From positions 1 through 34,400 of the forward strand of contig JANXZF010000057.1 in the NCBI GenBank assembly GCA_025355665.1: a DNA stretch of 34,400 bases. The letters are read 5' to 3'. A program made the position numbers and the translations under genes. This stretch comes from Actinomycetes bacterium. Its GTDB lineage: Bacteria; Actinomycetota; Actinomycetes; Nanopelagicales; Nanopelagicaceae. Positions 1 through 7,746 of the stretch are shown here, piece by piece. Position 1 is the stretch's first letter, and each line of letters begins with the position of its first letter. The notes beneath the pieces were generated by a model. It was not told where the DNA came from. It saw nothing but the letters and a program-made list of their open reading frames with translations, and ran no database searches.

Positions 1-1116
1 GCCAAAACCGGATTTAGCCAGAAAAACATCACTCTTCGGATTGCCAAATTTAAGTTCGTCCCGGCAGCATGCATGGTCGCTCACGACCCAATCCAGATTG
101 CCGAGTTTCATGAAGTTCCAGAGGGCTTCGACGTCTTCTCGCGGTCGAAGCGGAGGGTTCACTTTACCTCCGACACCTGGAGAGTTATGAATGTCGGCTA
201 GTAGATGGCCTATTGTGACCTCGCGTCGGAAGTCAATGTGTGGAAACGTCTGCGCCATTTTCATTGCTGCATCGACGGCCTTGAAAGAACTCAAATGAAG
301 GAGATTAATATTGGTTAGCTTCGTCTCGTGTGCTAGATACGATGCGATTGTGATTGCTAGACCCTCTGAGTGGGGAGGACGCGAATGGTGGTATGCCTCA
401 AGGCCGGAGTACTTACCAGATTCTTCAACGATCTTCGTATAAGCGCTCATGATTTCAGCCGTTTCACAATGAAGTCCGAGTGAAATTGAGTCAGCCCTAT
501 CTCCGAACTTCTCTCGTGCACTTTGGACCCCTCGCATGACGAATTCAAAGTGCGCAAGATCGTAACGCTCGTCGGGTGGCGTCATTAAGAATGAGGATTG
601 ATCAGAGGAACGGCCATGTAATCCATGACTGCCATAGAACATAAAAATCTTGAACGAACTCACTCCGAACTGGCTGATAATTTCAGGGATTTCGGAAATA
701 TGTTGCTTGGTCATTGGGGCTAAGTGGAAGCCGTAATCAACGTAGGCACGATCTTTGCTCATAGCGAGCACGTCCGGGAAGAAGTCCAAATAGCTTCCAC
801 CTCGGTTTAAGTAATATTGTCCAGTGCGCATGTACGTAATGGCAGTAGTAACTCCACCTTGCGCCGAAGCGCGACTTTCAGAGATGGTGTCTTGATCGAG
901 GGGATTGTAGATGCCCCAATGTTGGTGAGCATCAATTGCGCCTGGGTAGGCTACACGGCCGTTGCCGTCAACAACCTTCTTACTGTTTGACGTATTCAAG
1001 TTCGCGGCGATTTGAGTGATTACTCCGTTGGCAATGCCGATGTCCAAAGGGACAGAAGATTCCCCATCATGGTTGACGACGATTACATTAGTTATGACTA
1101 AGTCGAAGACACTCAT
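1..1116 (-). CDS. Dihydropyrimidinase/hydantoinase-family amidohydrolase (partial, C-terminus beyond left edge)
   Basis: This is a cyclic-amidohydrolase-superfamily enzyme; 372 N-terminal residues are in the window and the frame stays open to base 1. The binuclear metal set of the D-hydantoinase/dihydropyrimidinase/allantoinase group is visible: HQH (H64, H66) in IDAHQHWG, the lysine that is normally carboxylated (K156 in SSFKIFMF), H216 (GLHCET), H274 (LLHLSS) and D347 (VVSDHACC). The family hydrolyses cyclic amides or imides such as dihydropyrimidines, hydantoins or allantoin in the cytoplasm. Which substrate is used here cannot be told. The ATG at 1116 follows GAAAGG at good spacing. It is divergent from the 118-aa gene, and two tandem operator-like repeats lie in the region between them. 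Family is confident; substrate unknown. Confidence 0.88.
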   Translation of the reverse strand, partial: MSVFDLVITNVIVVNHDGESSVPLDIGIANGVITQIAANLNTSNSKKVVDGNGRVAYPGAIDAHQHWGIYNPLDQDTISESRASAQGGVTTAITYMRTGQYYLNRGGSYLDFFPDVLAMSKDRAYVDYGFHLAPMTKQHISEIPEIISQFGVSSFKIFMFYGSHGLHGRSSDQSSFLMTPPDERYDLAHFEFVMRGVQSAREKFGDRADSISLGLHCETAEIMSAYTKIVEESGKYSGLEAYHHSRPPHSEGLAITIASYLAHETKLTNINLLHLSSFKAVDAAMKMAQTFPHIDFRREVTIGHLLADIHNSPGVGGKVNPPLRPREDVEALWNFMKLGNLDWVVSDHACCRDELKFGNPKSDVFLAKSGFG

Positions 1117-1150
1117 GATTCGCCTTTCAGTAGTTCGTCGTAAATTACTG

Positions 1151-1165
1151 TTCCACCTGATGAAC
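1151..1165 (+). promoter_or_regulatory. Putative IclR-type operator, copy 1
   Basis: TTCCACCTGATGAAC, preceded by G. The left half TTCCAC matches the motif seen at 3432, 12578 and 15169; the right half ATGAAC is degenerate. It forms a tandem pair with the next copy, 22 bp further on. Role inferred from recurrence, not demonstrated. Confidence 0.5.
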
Positions 1166-1172
1166 CAGGTCG

Positions 1173-1187
1173 TTCCACCTGATGAAC
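1173..1187 (+). promoter_or_regulatory. Putative IclR-type operator, copy 2 (tandem)
   Basis: An identical 15-mer, TTCCACCTGATGAAC, 22 bp (about two helical turns) after copy 1. The 21-bp units at 1150-1170 and 1172-1192 differ at a single base. Each unit also contains ACCTG-N6-CAGGT, or TAGGT in the second unit. Same-face spacing suggests cooperative dimer binding between the divergent genes. Confidence 0.5.
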
Positions 1188-1308
1188 TAGGTTTACGCAG
1201 ACTACTCGAATTTAGAGTTGATGGGCAAGTTATTCTCTTTTCTTTTCACTTTTTTACTGTTACGGTGCGCGGAACAAGTTCCATCTCTGAATAGGAAGGG
1301 CGAGGGCC

Positions 1309-1665
1309 ATGATTTATCTAGTTTACAAAATGCACTTAACGGGGAAGTCTCGTAGCAACTTGAAGACCTTCTGGCACTGGTTAGAAGATCGAGAAAAGTG
1401 GTTTTACAGTTCTTTACCAATGGTTAAGAGCGTTCGCTGGTATTACAGCGTCGTTGGCGACGTGTACACCCTAGAATCTTGGACTGCATTTGAAGACGAG
1501 GCTGCATTCGGTGAGTACCGTAAAGTGCTAGCAGTACTGAAGGCAGACACTGAATGGGAAACTGAGCGAGTATCGCAAGATGATTGGTATGAATTTCTAT
1601 CAACGCGTTTAGTAACAGATCCACCCGCCAAAGTTGGTTTTGGACAACTAAATAATGTCCGCTGA
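1309..1665 (+). CDS. Small protein, putative dimeric alpha/beta-barrel (NIPSNAP/ABM-like) fold
   Basis: A 118-aa protein rich in Trp and Tyr, without signal peptide or membrane segment. Its pattern (YLVYKMHL strand, FWHWLEDRE helix, VKSVRWYYSVVGDVYTLESWTAFEDEAAF, then a further helix) resembles the ferredoxin-like dimeric alpha/beta-barrel proteins such as NIPSNAP or EthD, in which a short chain forms a ligand-binding or ring-cleaving dimer. No catalytic residues can be assigned. The ATG follows AGGGCGAGGG. The stop overlaps the start of the IclR gene by 11 bases, so the two are translationally linked and the protein probably belongs to the same catabolic system. The fold assignment is a judgement from sequence pattern only. 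Confidence 0.6.
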   Translation: MIYLVYKMHLTGKSRSNLKTFWHWLEDREKWFYSSLPMVKSVRWYYSVVGDVYTLESWTAFEDEAAFGEYRKVLAVLKADTEWETERVSQDDWYEFLSTRLVTDPPAKVGFGQLNNVR

Positions 1666-2440
1666 AGGAAGTTCACAGCGAATCGCAACTGTTGAGCGTG
1701 CAGCTGACGTTCTATTGCTTTTTTCAAAAAGTGCTGAGCGAGATCTCGGAATAAGCGAGATTGCCCGGAAATTGGACATATCGAAGGCCGCAGTTCATCG
1801 AATCCTTGCGTCCTTGAGAAGTCGTGGATTTATTGATCTGCTTGAGGAGTCGCGGCGATATACGCTCGGCACTTCTTCACTGGCTCTGGGTCTCAGGTGT
1901 CTAACCCAATTGGACATACGTACTTTGGCCGGACCGGAACTGACAGCGCTATCTCGGGCAACCCACGAAACGGCAACTCTTTCCATTCGTTCTGGATTTG
2001 AGCGATTGTACGTCGATCAAGTGGTTCCAAATCGAGAAATCGTAATGTCGGTTGCAATTGGGATCACGCATCCATTGCATGCTGGTAGTTCTTCAAAGGC
2101 ATTTCTTGCCTGGCTGCCAGAGGCCGAGATCCTTCAATTCCTTCGTCGGAAATTGAAGCCAGTTACACCTCAGACAATTACCGACCCCGCGAAGATCTTG
2201 AATGAGCTAAGACTTATCCGAAATAGGGGCTATTCGCAATCCGTGGGAGAGAGGCAGACTGGATCAGCCTCGGTGGCGGCGCCCATTTTTGATCGCATGG
2301 GCAATCCCATAGCGGTCATCAGCGTATGCGGCCCGGCAGTACGTTTTAAGTCAGAGTTATCGCAATGCGTCCCAGCTTTACTTGACTCTGCCTCACGCTT
2401 ATCAAAGCGTATGGGGTACATACCTCCCAAGAAACCTTGA
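1655..2440 (+). CDS. IclR-family transcriptional regulator
   Basis: At 261 aa it is the usual length for IclR proteins. Residues about 8-70 form the winged helix-turn-helix (ATVERAADVLLLF, then ISEIARKLDISKAAVHRILASL and the RGFI wing). Residues about 85-255 form the effector-binding domain, with HPLHAGSSSKAFLAW and the GYSQSVGERQTGSASVAAPIFD segment typical of the family. IclR regulators are dimers or tetramers that sense small aromatic or organic acids and act locally as repressor or activator. It overlaps the preceding gene by 11 bases and is followed after 6 bases by the luciferase-like gene. The recurrent TTCC-N7-GGAA motif in this island is the natural candidate for its binding site. 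Confidence 0.92.
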   Translation: MSAEGSSQRIATVERAADVLLLFSKSAERDLGISEIARKLDISKAAVHRILASLRSRGFIDLLEESRRYTLGTSSLALGLRCLTQLDIRTLAGPELTALSRATHETATLSIRSGFERLYVDQVVPNREIVMSVAIGITHPLHAGSSSKAFLAWLPEAEILQFLRRKLKPVTPQTITDPAKILNELRLIRNRGYSQSVGERQTGSASVAAPIFDRMGNPIAVISVCGPAVRFKSELSQCVPALLDSASRLSKRMGYIPPKKP

Positions 2441-2446
2441 AAAACC

Positions 2447-3403
2447 ATGCAGATCGGTTTTGCAATGGGTCTGGCGGGGATTGCCGTCGAGGACTATCGA
2501 GATATCGCCGTTGAAGCAGAACGAGCCGGCACCTATGCGCTTTGCGTAGGCGAAGCGGCACACGAAAGTTTTTCGATGGCAGCCTATTTCGCCACGCTCA
2601 CGTCAAAGCCGAAGATCATCACTGCGATCACTACGTGGGTGCGCCCTCCGATGAATGCCGCTGTGGCAGCAACAACCGTAGATGAGATCTCGAATGGGCG
2701 ATTTGAGTTGGGGCTGGGAACAATGCCAGACAAGTGGAACCGTGATTACTATGGAATAGATCCCGATCGTCCGGTTTCGCGTATGCGTGAATATGTTTCG
2801 GCAATTCGCGCAGGTTGCGAAGCGCACAGCGGTCGAAAAGCGAACTTTGACGGTGAGTTCTATCAGGTTAAAGATTATGAACGGTTCTCTGTACCTCTTC
2901 GAAATCGAGTTCCGATTCACCTGGCCGCAACTCGCCCAGGCATGGCACGACTTGCTGGTGAAATCGCAGACGGCGTAATCGTCAATTGGTTTCATACGAA
3001 AGAGTGGTTGCATCAAAGTCTAGAGCCGGCAATTAAGGAAGGTAGTGCTAAGTCTGGCAACATTTGCAGGAGATCGGCGATGGTTCGAGTCCTTATCGAA
3101 CCGAACTCAGATAAAGCTCGAGAAATGCTCAGACCGTCTTTCGAGTTGTATCGCAAGATCCCCTATTTTCAAGAAATCGCTAGATCGGCTGGCTTTGCAA
3201 TGACTCAAACTTCAGAGTTGCCTGGTGAATTAATTGATGCCATGACCATTCACGGGTCTTTGGATCAGGTGGTTGATCAGATCTATCAACGCTATGGCAC
3301 ATGGGCAGATTGGCTAGAGCTCATTCCGGGCGGCGTCACGCCAGAAATCTTGAGAGATTCCTATGAAAGCCTATTTACGTTGCTTCCAATACTCAATTTT
3401 TAA
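2447..3403 (+). CDS. LLM-class (luciferase-like) F420- or flavin-dependent oxidoreductase
   Basis: A 318-aa bacterial-luciferase-fold protein. Typical segments are the N-terminal strand MQIGFAMGLAG, the VDEISNGRFELGLG motif, YVSAIRAG, and VPIHLAATRPGMARLAGEIADGVI, which is the usual pattern of F420-dependent LLM proteins. Such enzymes oxidise or reduce their substrates with F420 or FMN. F420 is favoured because the window carries F420 biosynthesis genes about 13 kb downstream, but flavin use is not excluded. The start lies 6 bases after the IclR stop with no clear Shine-Dalgarno, which suggests translational coupling. It ends the operon 1309-3403. The reaction in this pathway is unknown. Confidence 0.85.
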   Translation: MQIGFAMGLAGIAVEDYRDIAVEAERAGTYALCVGEAAHESFSMAAYFATLTSKPKIITAITTWVRPPMNAAVAATTVDEISNGRFELGLGTMPDKWNRDYYGIDPDRPVSRMREYVSAIRAGCEAHSGRKANFDGEFYQVKDYERFSVPLRNRVPIHLAATRPGMARLAGEIADGVIVNWFHTKEWLHQSLEPAIKEGSAKSGNICRRSAMVRVLIEPNSDKAREMLRPSFELYRKIPYFQEIARSAGFAMTQTSELPGELIDAMTIHGSLDQVVDQIYQRYGTWADWLELIPGGVTPEILRDSYESLFTLLPILNF

Positions 3404-3431
3404 CGTACATTTTTGCAATTCCCAATAATCT

Positions 3432-3446
3432 TTCCGCTTGGTGGAA
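3432..3446 (+). promoter_or_regulatory. Putative IclR-type operator upstream of the ABC importer
   Basis: TTCCGCTTGGTGGAA: half-sites TTCCGC and GTGGAA with a 3-bp centre and one mismatch. On the minus strand it reads GTTCCACC, as in the copies at 1150 and 15169. Its centre lies about 107 bp before the predicted transcription start, a position more typical of activation than of simple repression. Confidence 0.55.
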
Positions 3447-3510
3447 CAACATCACGAATTGGTAACAAACCTAATTTGAGTGTAATTATTGATTTTTTTC
3501 CATTAAACCC

Positions 3511-3539
3511 TTGACCCTTGAGGAACGAGTGTTTAACAT
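3511..3539 (+). promoter_or_regulatory. Predicted housekeeping-sigma promoter of the importer operon
   Basis: -35 TTGACC (3511-3516), an exact 17-bp spacer, and -10 TAACAT (3534-3539). It is well placed for a 45-50 nt leader before the GTG start of the binding protein. Confidence 0.6.
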
Positions 3540-3549
3540 ATTTGGAAGG

Positions 3550-3570
3550 GTGTTTCGTAGAGCGAAACAC
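3550..3570 (+). other. Leader hairpin of the binding-protein mRNA
   Basis: A perfect 8-bp stem, GTGTTTCG / CGAAACAC, with a TAGAG loop. It starts within a few bases of the predicted transcription start and sits 23 nt before the GTG codon. It is not followed by a T tract, so it is more likely a 5' stability element than a terminator. Confidence 0.5.
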
Positions 3571-3593
3571 TAACGGCCTGTGATGGAGGAAAC

Positions 3594-4937
3594 GTGATTA
3601 GGAGAAAAATAATCATCACCGCACTTACAATAAGTGCGATGATCGCAAGTACGGTTTCGGCAACAGCTGTAGATCGCCCAGGTCTAGTTCCCCACAGTGT
3701 TTGGAAGTCTGGGCAGGCAGTCATCAAGGTAGGTTTAATTGCACCAATGACTGGCGTGTTTGCAACTCTCGGTGTGAATCAACGCAATTCGCTCCAAGTG
3801 TTAGCTGATTCTATTAATGCGGCTGGTGGTATTGGTGGCGCGAAGATTCAGATTGTAGTTCGTGATGGAGGTCTTGACCCCGTTGCTTCAACGAATGCGG
3901 CAAAGGAGTTTGCTGGAGACTCTTCCATAGCCTTCGTCATGGGACCTTCCATTTCATCGTTCTATGCTGGTGCTGCTGCGTACTACGAAGCTAATAAGAA
4001 ACTCAATTGCCAGGCAGGTGTTGCCGCACTTGATTTCACTGACTACAAGTACGGGTTCCGTTCGCAGGATTTCTTCAAAGATGACTACGCTCAAGAACTT
4101 TCAATTCTTCAGCGAAAAGGAGTCAAGAAATTTGGCATGATCTACGAAGCGGGGAGCACGGGTATTGCTGCTGACGCGTTCTTCAAAGATTCAGCCCCTG
4201 ATTACGGCTTGACTTACCTCGGTTGGCAAGTAATTACTTCAACTCAGACGACCCATGATGCAGAACTTCAGAAGTTGATCAACCTGGGCGCTCAAGCCGT
4301 TGATATCTCCAATAACGCGTATGGGGCTTACACGACTCAAGCTGCAGCGGATCTTAACTTCAAGGGCATACTCTTTGGTGGGTCCGGGTCGCAGAACATC
4401 GCTTTCCAAGAAACCGGCGGAGACCACTTCGTAGGCACATTGATGGCTGCTCCTAACTACCAATTCCCAATTCGCGACAAGTCAACTTGGATGCCTGGTT
4501 ACAAGGCCCATATTGACGCTGTTGTGAAGCAATACGGAGTAACCACAGGTCCTAAGTCCGGTTCCACGTCTCCTAACGGCACCGCAATTGAAGCCGATTG
4601 CTTGTACGCATTCGCAGTTGCTTCGAACAAGGCTCGCTCATTTGATTCCACAAAGGTGCGGGATCAAATGGCTTCGCTGGACATTCCCGCAATAAACACG
4701 CCATCGGGAGTTCGCATCCATCCAGGCACCAATCACAATTTCTACAGTGCCGATGGAATTAGCGTCTACCAATGGTTCAAGGATGCAAATGGCTGGTACA
4801 CCGTTCAGGTCAACGGCCTTGCTGTACTTAACGCAAAGTGCACGATAGTTGGTTGGCTAATGCACCGATCAAACGGAGCTCCATTAATCTGCACGAAGGT
4901 AGGGACAAATCTCTACTACAAGGCGCAGAGCGCATAA
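3594..4937 (+). CDS. Branched-chain-amino-acid-type ABC transporter substrate-binding protein
   Basis: A 447-aa extracellular type I periplasmic-binding-fold protein. Residues 1-26 are a secretory signal (RRK, a hydrophobic core, then VSATA) without a lipobox cysteine, so it is not an obvious lipoprotein. The mature domain starts IKVGLIAPMTGVFATLG and contains INAAGGIGGAKIQIVVRDGG and the QKLINLGAQAVDISNNAYG region of the LivK/UrtA/AmiC superfamily. The last about 35 residues form an added small module with C416 and C433 and an aromatic end (CTKVGTNLYYK), probably a disulfide or wall-association module. GTG start with GGAGGA upstream. A strong hairpin separates it from the permease genes. Ligand unknown; amino acids, amides, urea-like or aromatic compounds are all possible for this family. 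Confidence 0.9.
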   Translation: MIRRKIIITALTISAMIASTVSATAVDRPGLVPHSVWKSGQAVIKVGLIAPMTGVFATLGVNQRNSLQVLADSINAAGGIGGAKIQIVVRDGGLDPVASTNAAKEFAGDSSIAFVMGPSISSFYAGAAAYYEANKKLNCQAGVAALDFTDYKYGFRSQDFFKDDYAQELSILQRKGVKKFGMIYEAGSTGIAADAFFKDSAPDYGLTYLGWQVITSTQTTHDAELQKLINLGAQAVDISNNAYGAYTTQAAADLNFKGILFGGSGSQNIAFQETGGDHFVGTLMAAPNYQFPIRDKSTWMPGYKAHIDAVVKQYGVTTGPKSGSTSPNGTAIEADCLYAFAVASNKARSFDSTKVRDQMASLDIPAINTPSGVRIHPGTNHNFYSADGISVYQWFKDANGWYTVQVNGLAVLNAKCTIVGWLMHRSNGAPLICTKVGTNLYYKAQSA

Positions 4938-4968
4938 CTGATAGGAAAATGCATCTAAGTTAGGAAGT

Positions 4969-5017
4969 AATAGTGAGAGTGGACAGGCACTTAATGATCC
5001 ACTCTCACTATTTTCTT
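4969..5017 (+). terminator. Strong hairpin between binding-protein and permease genes
   Basis: A perfect 15-bp inverted repeat, AATAGTGAGAGTGGA / TCCACTCTCACTATT, with a 14-nt loop (4984-4997), followed by TTCTT. It lies between genes of one operon, so it is probably a partial terminator or 3' stabiliser that keeps binding-protein mRNA above permease mRNA. Confidence 0.75.
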
Positions 5018-5064
5018 GAGGCACGGCCACCCGTACAGCCTTCGTCGAGAAGAAATGGTTTTTA

Positions 5065-5931
5065 ATGGATCTGCAGATTTGGGTTGAAGGGCTTTATATT
5101 GGGTCGGTTTACGCGCTCATTGCCCTGAGCATGACGGTCGTCTACCAACCGACGCGCATTATGAATTTTGCACAAGGTGAGGGCTTCGTTCTCGGTGCGG
5201 CAATTGGGTATCAAACAATTGGCGTGTGGCATTGGCCAGTCTGGCAAGCCGGTGCAGCCTTGATACTTTTGGCAATGGCCATGGGCTATGTAATGGAGCG
5301 GATGGTCATGCTGCCTGTGCAACTGAGCGGAAACCGATTTGCTTGGATTATCGCGACACTAGCTGCTGCCCTCATCTTCCAGTCCCTATTCAATTTGCCC
5401 TACGCTAACGTGACTTTTGGTTACTTTGAGTTTTTCAAGACAAGAGCAAATATCTTCGGGGCGCATATCGCGATGCAAAAAATTCTCGTATTTACGTTCA
5501 TGGTTTTTGCTGCCGTCTTCTATGATCAGCTACTCAAGCGCACTTTGTGGGGTCGCTCAATCAGGGCAGTTGCTCACAATAACGACACTTCCATAATTCT
5601 CGGAATTCCCACCAAACTTGTAATCAAGGTGGCTTTTATTTCAGGCACGGTGCTCATAGCATGCGCGGGCTTTTTGGCAGCACCCGTCATTATTGTGGCT
5701 CCTGCATCCGGTCTCTTTTTCACGATTCAGGGCTTCACGGCCGCGATCATTGGCGGCGTTGGAAGCCCGAAAGGTGCGGTTGCGGGGGGATTGATGATCG
5801 GGATTCTAGACAGTGTTGTTCGAAGTTCCTTGGGCGGGACCTGGGGCGTATTTAGCACGGTAATGGCATTGGCGCTGATTTTGGTAGTTCGGCCCAACGG
5901 TTTCTTTGGCAAGAGAGTTGTGGGGAGATAA
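5065..5931 (+). CDS. livH: ABC transporter permease, LivH family
   Basis: A 288-aa integral membrane protein of about eight hydrophobic segments. It starts with LIALSMTVVYQPTRIMNFAQGE, the classic LivH N-terminal signature, and ends with GFTAAIIGGVGSPKGAVAGGLMIG, which contains the EAA-like loop contacting the ATPases. With the LivM part of the next protein it forms the membrane channel of a hydrophobic/branched-chain amino-acid-type importer. The next gene starts at the base after its stop, so the two are cotranslated. The symbol gives family membership; the transported compound need not be a branched-chain amino acid. Confidence 0.9.
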   Translation: MDLQIWVEGLYIGSVYALIALSMTVVYQPTRIMNFAQGEGFVLGAAIGYQTIGVWHWPVWQAGAALILLAMAMGYVMERMVMLPVQLSGNRFAWIIATLAAALIFQSLFNLPYANVTFGYFEFFKTRANIFGAHIAMQKILVFTFMVFAAVFYDQLLKRTLWGRSIRAVAHNNDTSIILGIPTKLVIKVAFISGTVLIACAGFLAAPVIIVAPASGLFFTIQGFTAAIIGGVGSPKGAVAGGLMIGILDSVVRSSLGGTWGVFSTVMALALILVVRPNGFFGKRVVGR

Positions 5932-7746
5932 ATGATTTCGTCGTACAAAACACTAAATCGGGTGCTGGTCGCAGGCACTGCCATTGCAATTGCGCTGCTT
6001 TATCTTTTTCCACTTTTTGCTCGGACTACAAATAACCCTAGCTACTACCTCCAGATAGTCTCCGTCGCGCTTTGTTCGGCGATCCTCACAATTTCGTTAA
6101 ATATCTGTATGGGCTACGGCGGACTTATGTCCCTGATGCACACCGGATTGCAGATGATGGGTGGCTACGCAGTTGCCATTTTGACCCTGAATCATCACTG
6201 GAACGGTTGGCTAGCTCTAGTAATGGCCATCGTGGTCGGTGCTGTGTTCGCCGTATTGGTTATCCTCCTTTCCTTGCGGGCAACGTATTTGTACTTTGGA
6301 ATGATAACTCTTGCCGTGAACTTGATCGCAATGGAGGCGATTCGACAAGGTGGCTCCTTTACTGGTGGCTACAATGGTCTCATCGGAGTAATGGCACCCG
6401 GAATTACAACGACGATGATGACGCCACAAGCATTTTATGTATTTCTCCTGACGATTCTCATTGGTGTGTACGTCATTCAGCGGAATCTAGTCTTCAGCGG
6501 ATTTGGGCGAAACACTATGGCTCTTCGCGAGTCACCAGAGACTGCAACTGCACTTGGTATTTCACCAAACGTCCACCGGGTAAAAATCTTCGCGGTCTCG
6601 GGTGCCCTCGCTGGACTGGCCGGGGGACTGCTTTCAATGCAACTCGGTTATGCAATGTCGGAGATCGGTGATCTAGGTAGTGGCCTGATTTTCTTCGTTG
6701 GACTATTTCTTGGCGGCATTTCCACCCTGGCAGGACCAATAATCGGAGTCGCAGTCGTAGCAACGATCGCTTTCCTTATTCGCGGAACTGCGCAGTACAA
6801 CACTCTCGTTTTGGGCGGTCTTTTACTTTTATGCATGGTGGTTCTACCACGAGGTGTTGTCGGAATGTATCGCTATTCTCGGTTTGGATCGCCTCATGTT
6901 CGGGAATTCGATCAGGCCGAGATCGACTCGTTTCAACTCGACATTTCCGTCAAAGATGTCGTGAAGAATCAAATTCTTCTTGAATCGCATGATTTGGCGA
7001 AGCATTTTGGTGGAATACATGCCGTGGATGGTGTCTCAATTGTCTTTAGATCGGGAGAAGTCCATGGAATCATAGGGCCAAATGGTTCCGGAAAATCAAC
7101 TCTAATTTCTTGTCTTACCGGTTACTACCCCCTCACTGCGGGGTCAGTAGAAATATTAGGCAATCCGGCTCCGAAAAAGCCATTCCTAATATCACGGCTT
7201 GGGGTTACCCGTGTTTTTCAAATTCCACACCTTTTTGAACGAGAAAGTGTGCTGGACAATGTCTTGACCGGAATGTACCGACGAGACAGATATTCAATTT
7301 TTGATGCAATATTTCGCACCCCTCGGTACCGGAAGGCCAACGCACGCAGCACGGAAGAGGCAAGAGCCCTTCTGGCATTAGCAGGTTTGTTGAACCAACA
7401 AGACCTGACCGCGGGATCTATTTCCCATGGCCAGAAGCGTTTGTTGGAAGTTGTGAGAGCGGTTGCAACTCAACCCAAGATCTTGATCTTGGATGAGCCG
7501 GCAACGGGCTTGCGCCAGGATGAATTGGATGTCTTGAAAGGCTTGATATCCAGATTGGCGAAAGAAGGAATGAGCGTTGTCCTAATAGAGCACAACGTCG
7601 ATTTCTTGATGAACCTTGCTGACATTGTGACGGTTATAGAGAGTGGCAAAGTGATTGCCGAGGGTACACCGATGGAGGTTCAGAAGAATGAGAAAGTGCT
7701 CGACGCGTATCTCGGTCGTACTGACTTTTCGAAGGAACTCGCATGA
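5932..7746 (+). CDS. Fused LivM permease-LivG ATPase
   Basis: A 604-aa fusion. Residues 1 to about 330 are a LivM-type permease (ICMGYGGLMSLMHTG, the GYNGL segment, ALRESPETATALGI, and LSMQLGYAMSE to LGGISTLAGPIIG). A short linker leads to an ABC ATPase with Walker A GPNGSGKST at about 383-391, Q-loop RVFQIPHLF, signature ISHGQKRLLE at about 497, Walker B ILILDEPATGL at about 518, and the switch histidine in LIEHNVDFLM. The signature has SHGQ instead of SGGQ, a form also found in LivG- and UrtD-type subunits. LivM-LivG fusions occur in several actinobacterial importers. Its end overlaps the LivF start by ATGA. Confidence 0.93.
   Translation: MISSYKTLNRVLVAGTAIAIALLYLFPLFARTTNNPSYYLQIVSVALCSAILTISLNICMGYGGLMSLMHTGLQMMGGYAVAILTLNHHWNGWLALVMAIVVGAVFAVLVILLSLRATYLYFGMITLAVNLIAMEAIRQGGSFTGGYNGLIGVMAPGITTTMMTPQAFYVFLLTILIGVYVIQRNLVFSGFGRNTMALRESPETATALGISPNVHRVKIFAVSGALAGLAGGLLSMQLGYAMSEIGDLGSGLIFFVGLFLGGISTLAGPIIGVAVVATIAFLIRGTAQYNTLVLGGLLLLCMVVLPRGVVGMYRYSRFGSPHVREFDQAEIDSFQLDISVKDVVKNQILLESHDLAKHFGGIHAVDGVSIVFRSGEVHGIIGPNGSGKSTLISCLTGYYPLTAGSVEILGNPAPKKPFLISRLGVTRVFQIPHLFERESVLDNVLTGMYRRDRYSIFDAIFRTPRYRKANARSTEEARALLALAGLLNQQDLTAGSISHGQKRLLEVVRAVATQPKILILDEPATGLRQDELDVLKGLISRLAKEGMSVVLIEHNVDFLMNLADIVTVIESGKVIAEGTPMEVQKNEKVLDAYLGRTDFSKELA

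Noticed and set aside
1150-1192. Tandem repeat as a possible CRISPR fragment or attachment site
   Set aside because: Only two units, separated by one base, with no spacers, cas genes or integrase; it fits a double operator better.
6072-6671. 199-aa plus-strand ORF inside the LivM-LivG gene
   Set aside because: The composition (many Arg, Trp, Cys) is typical of an out-of-frame reading of a membrane-protein gene.
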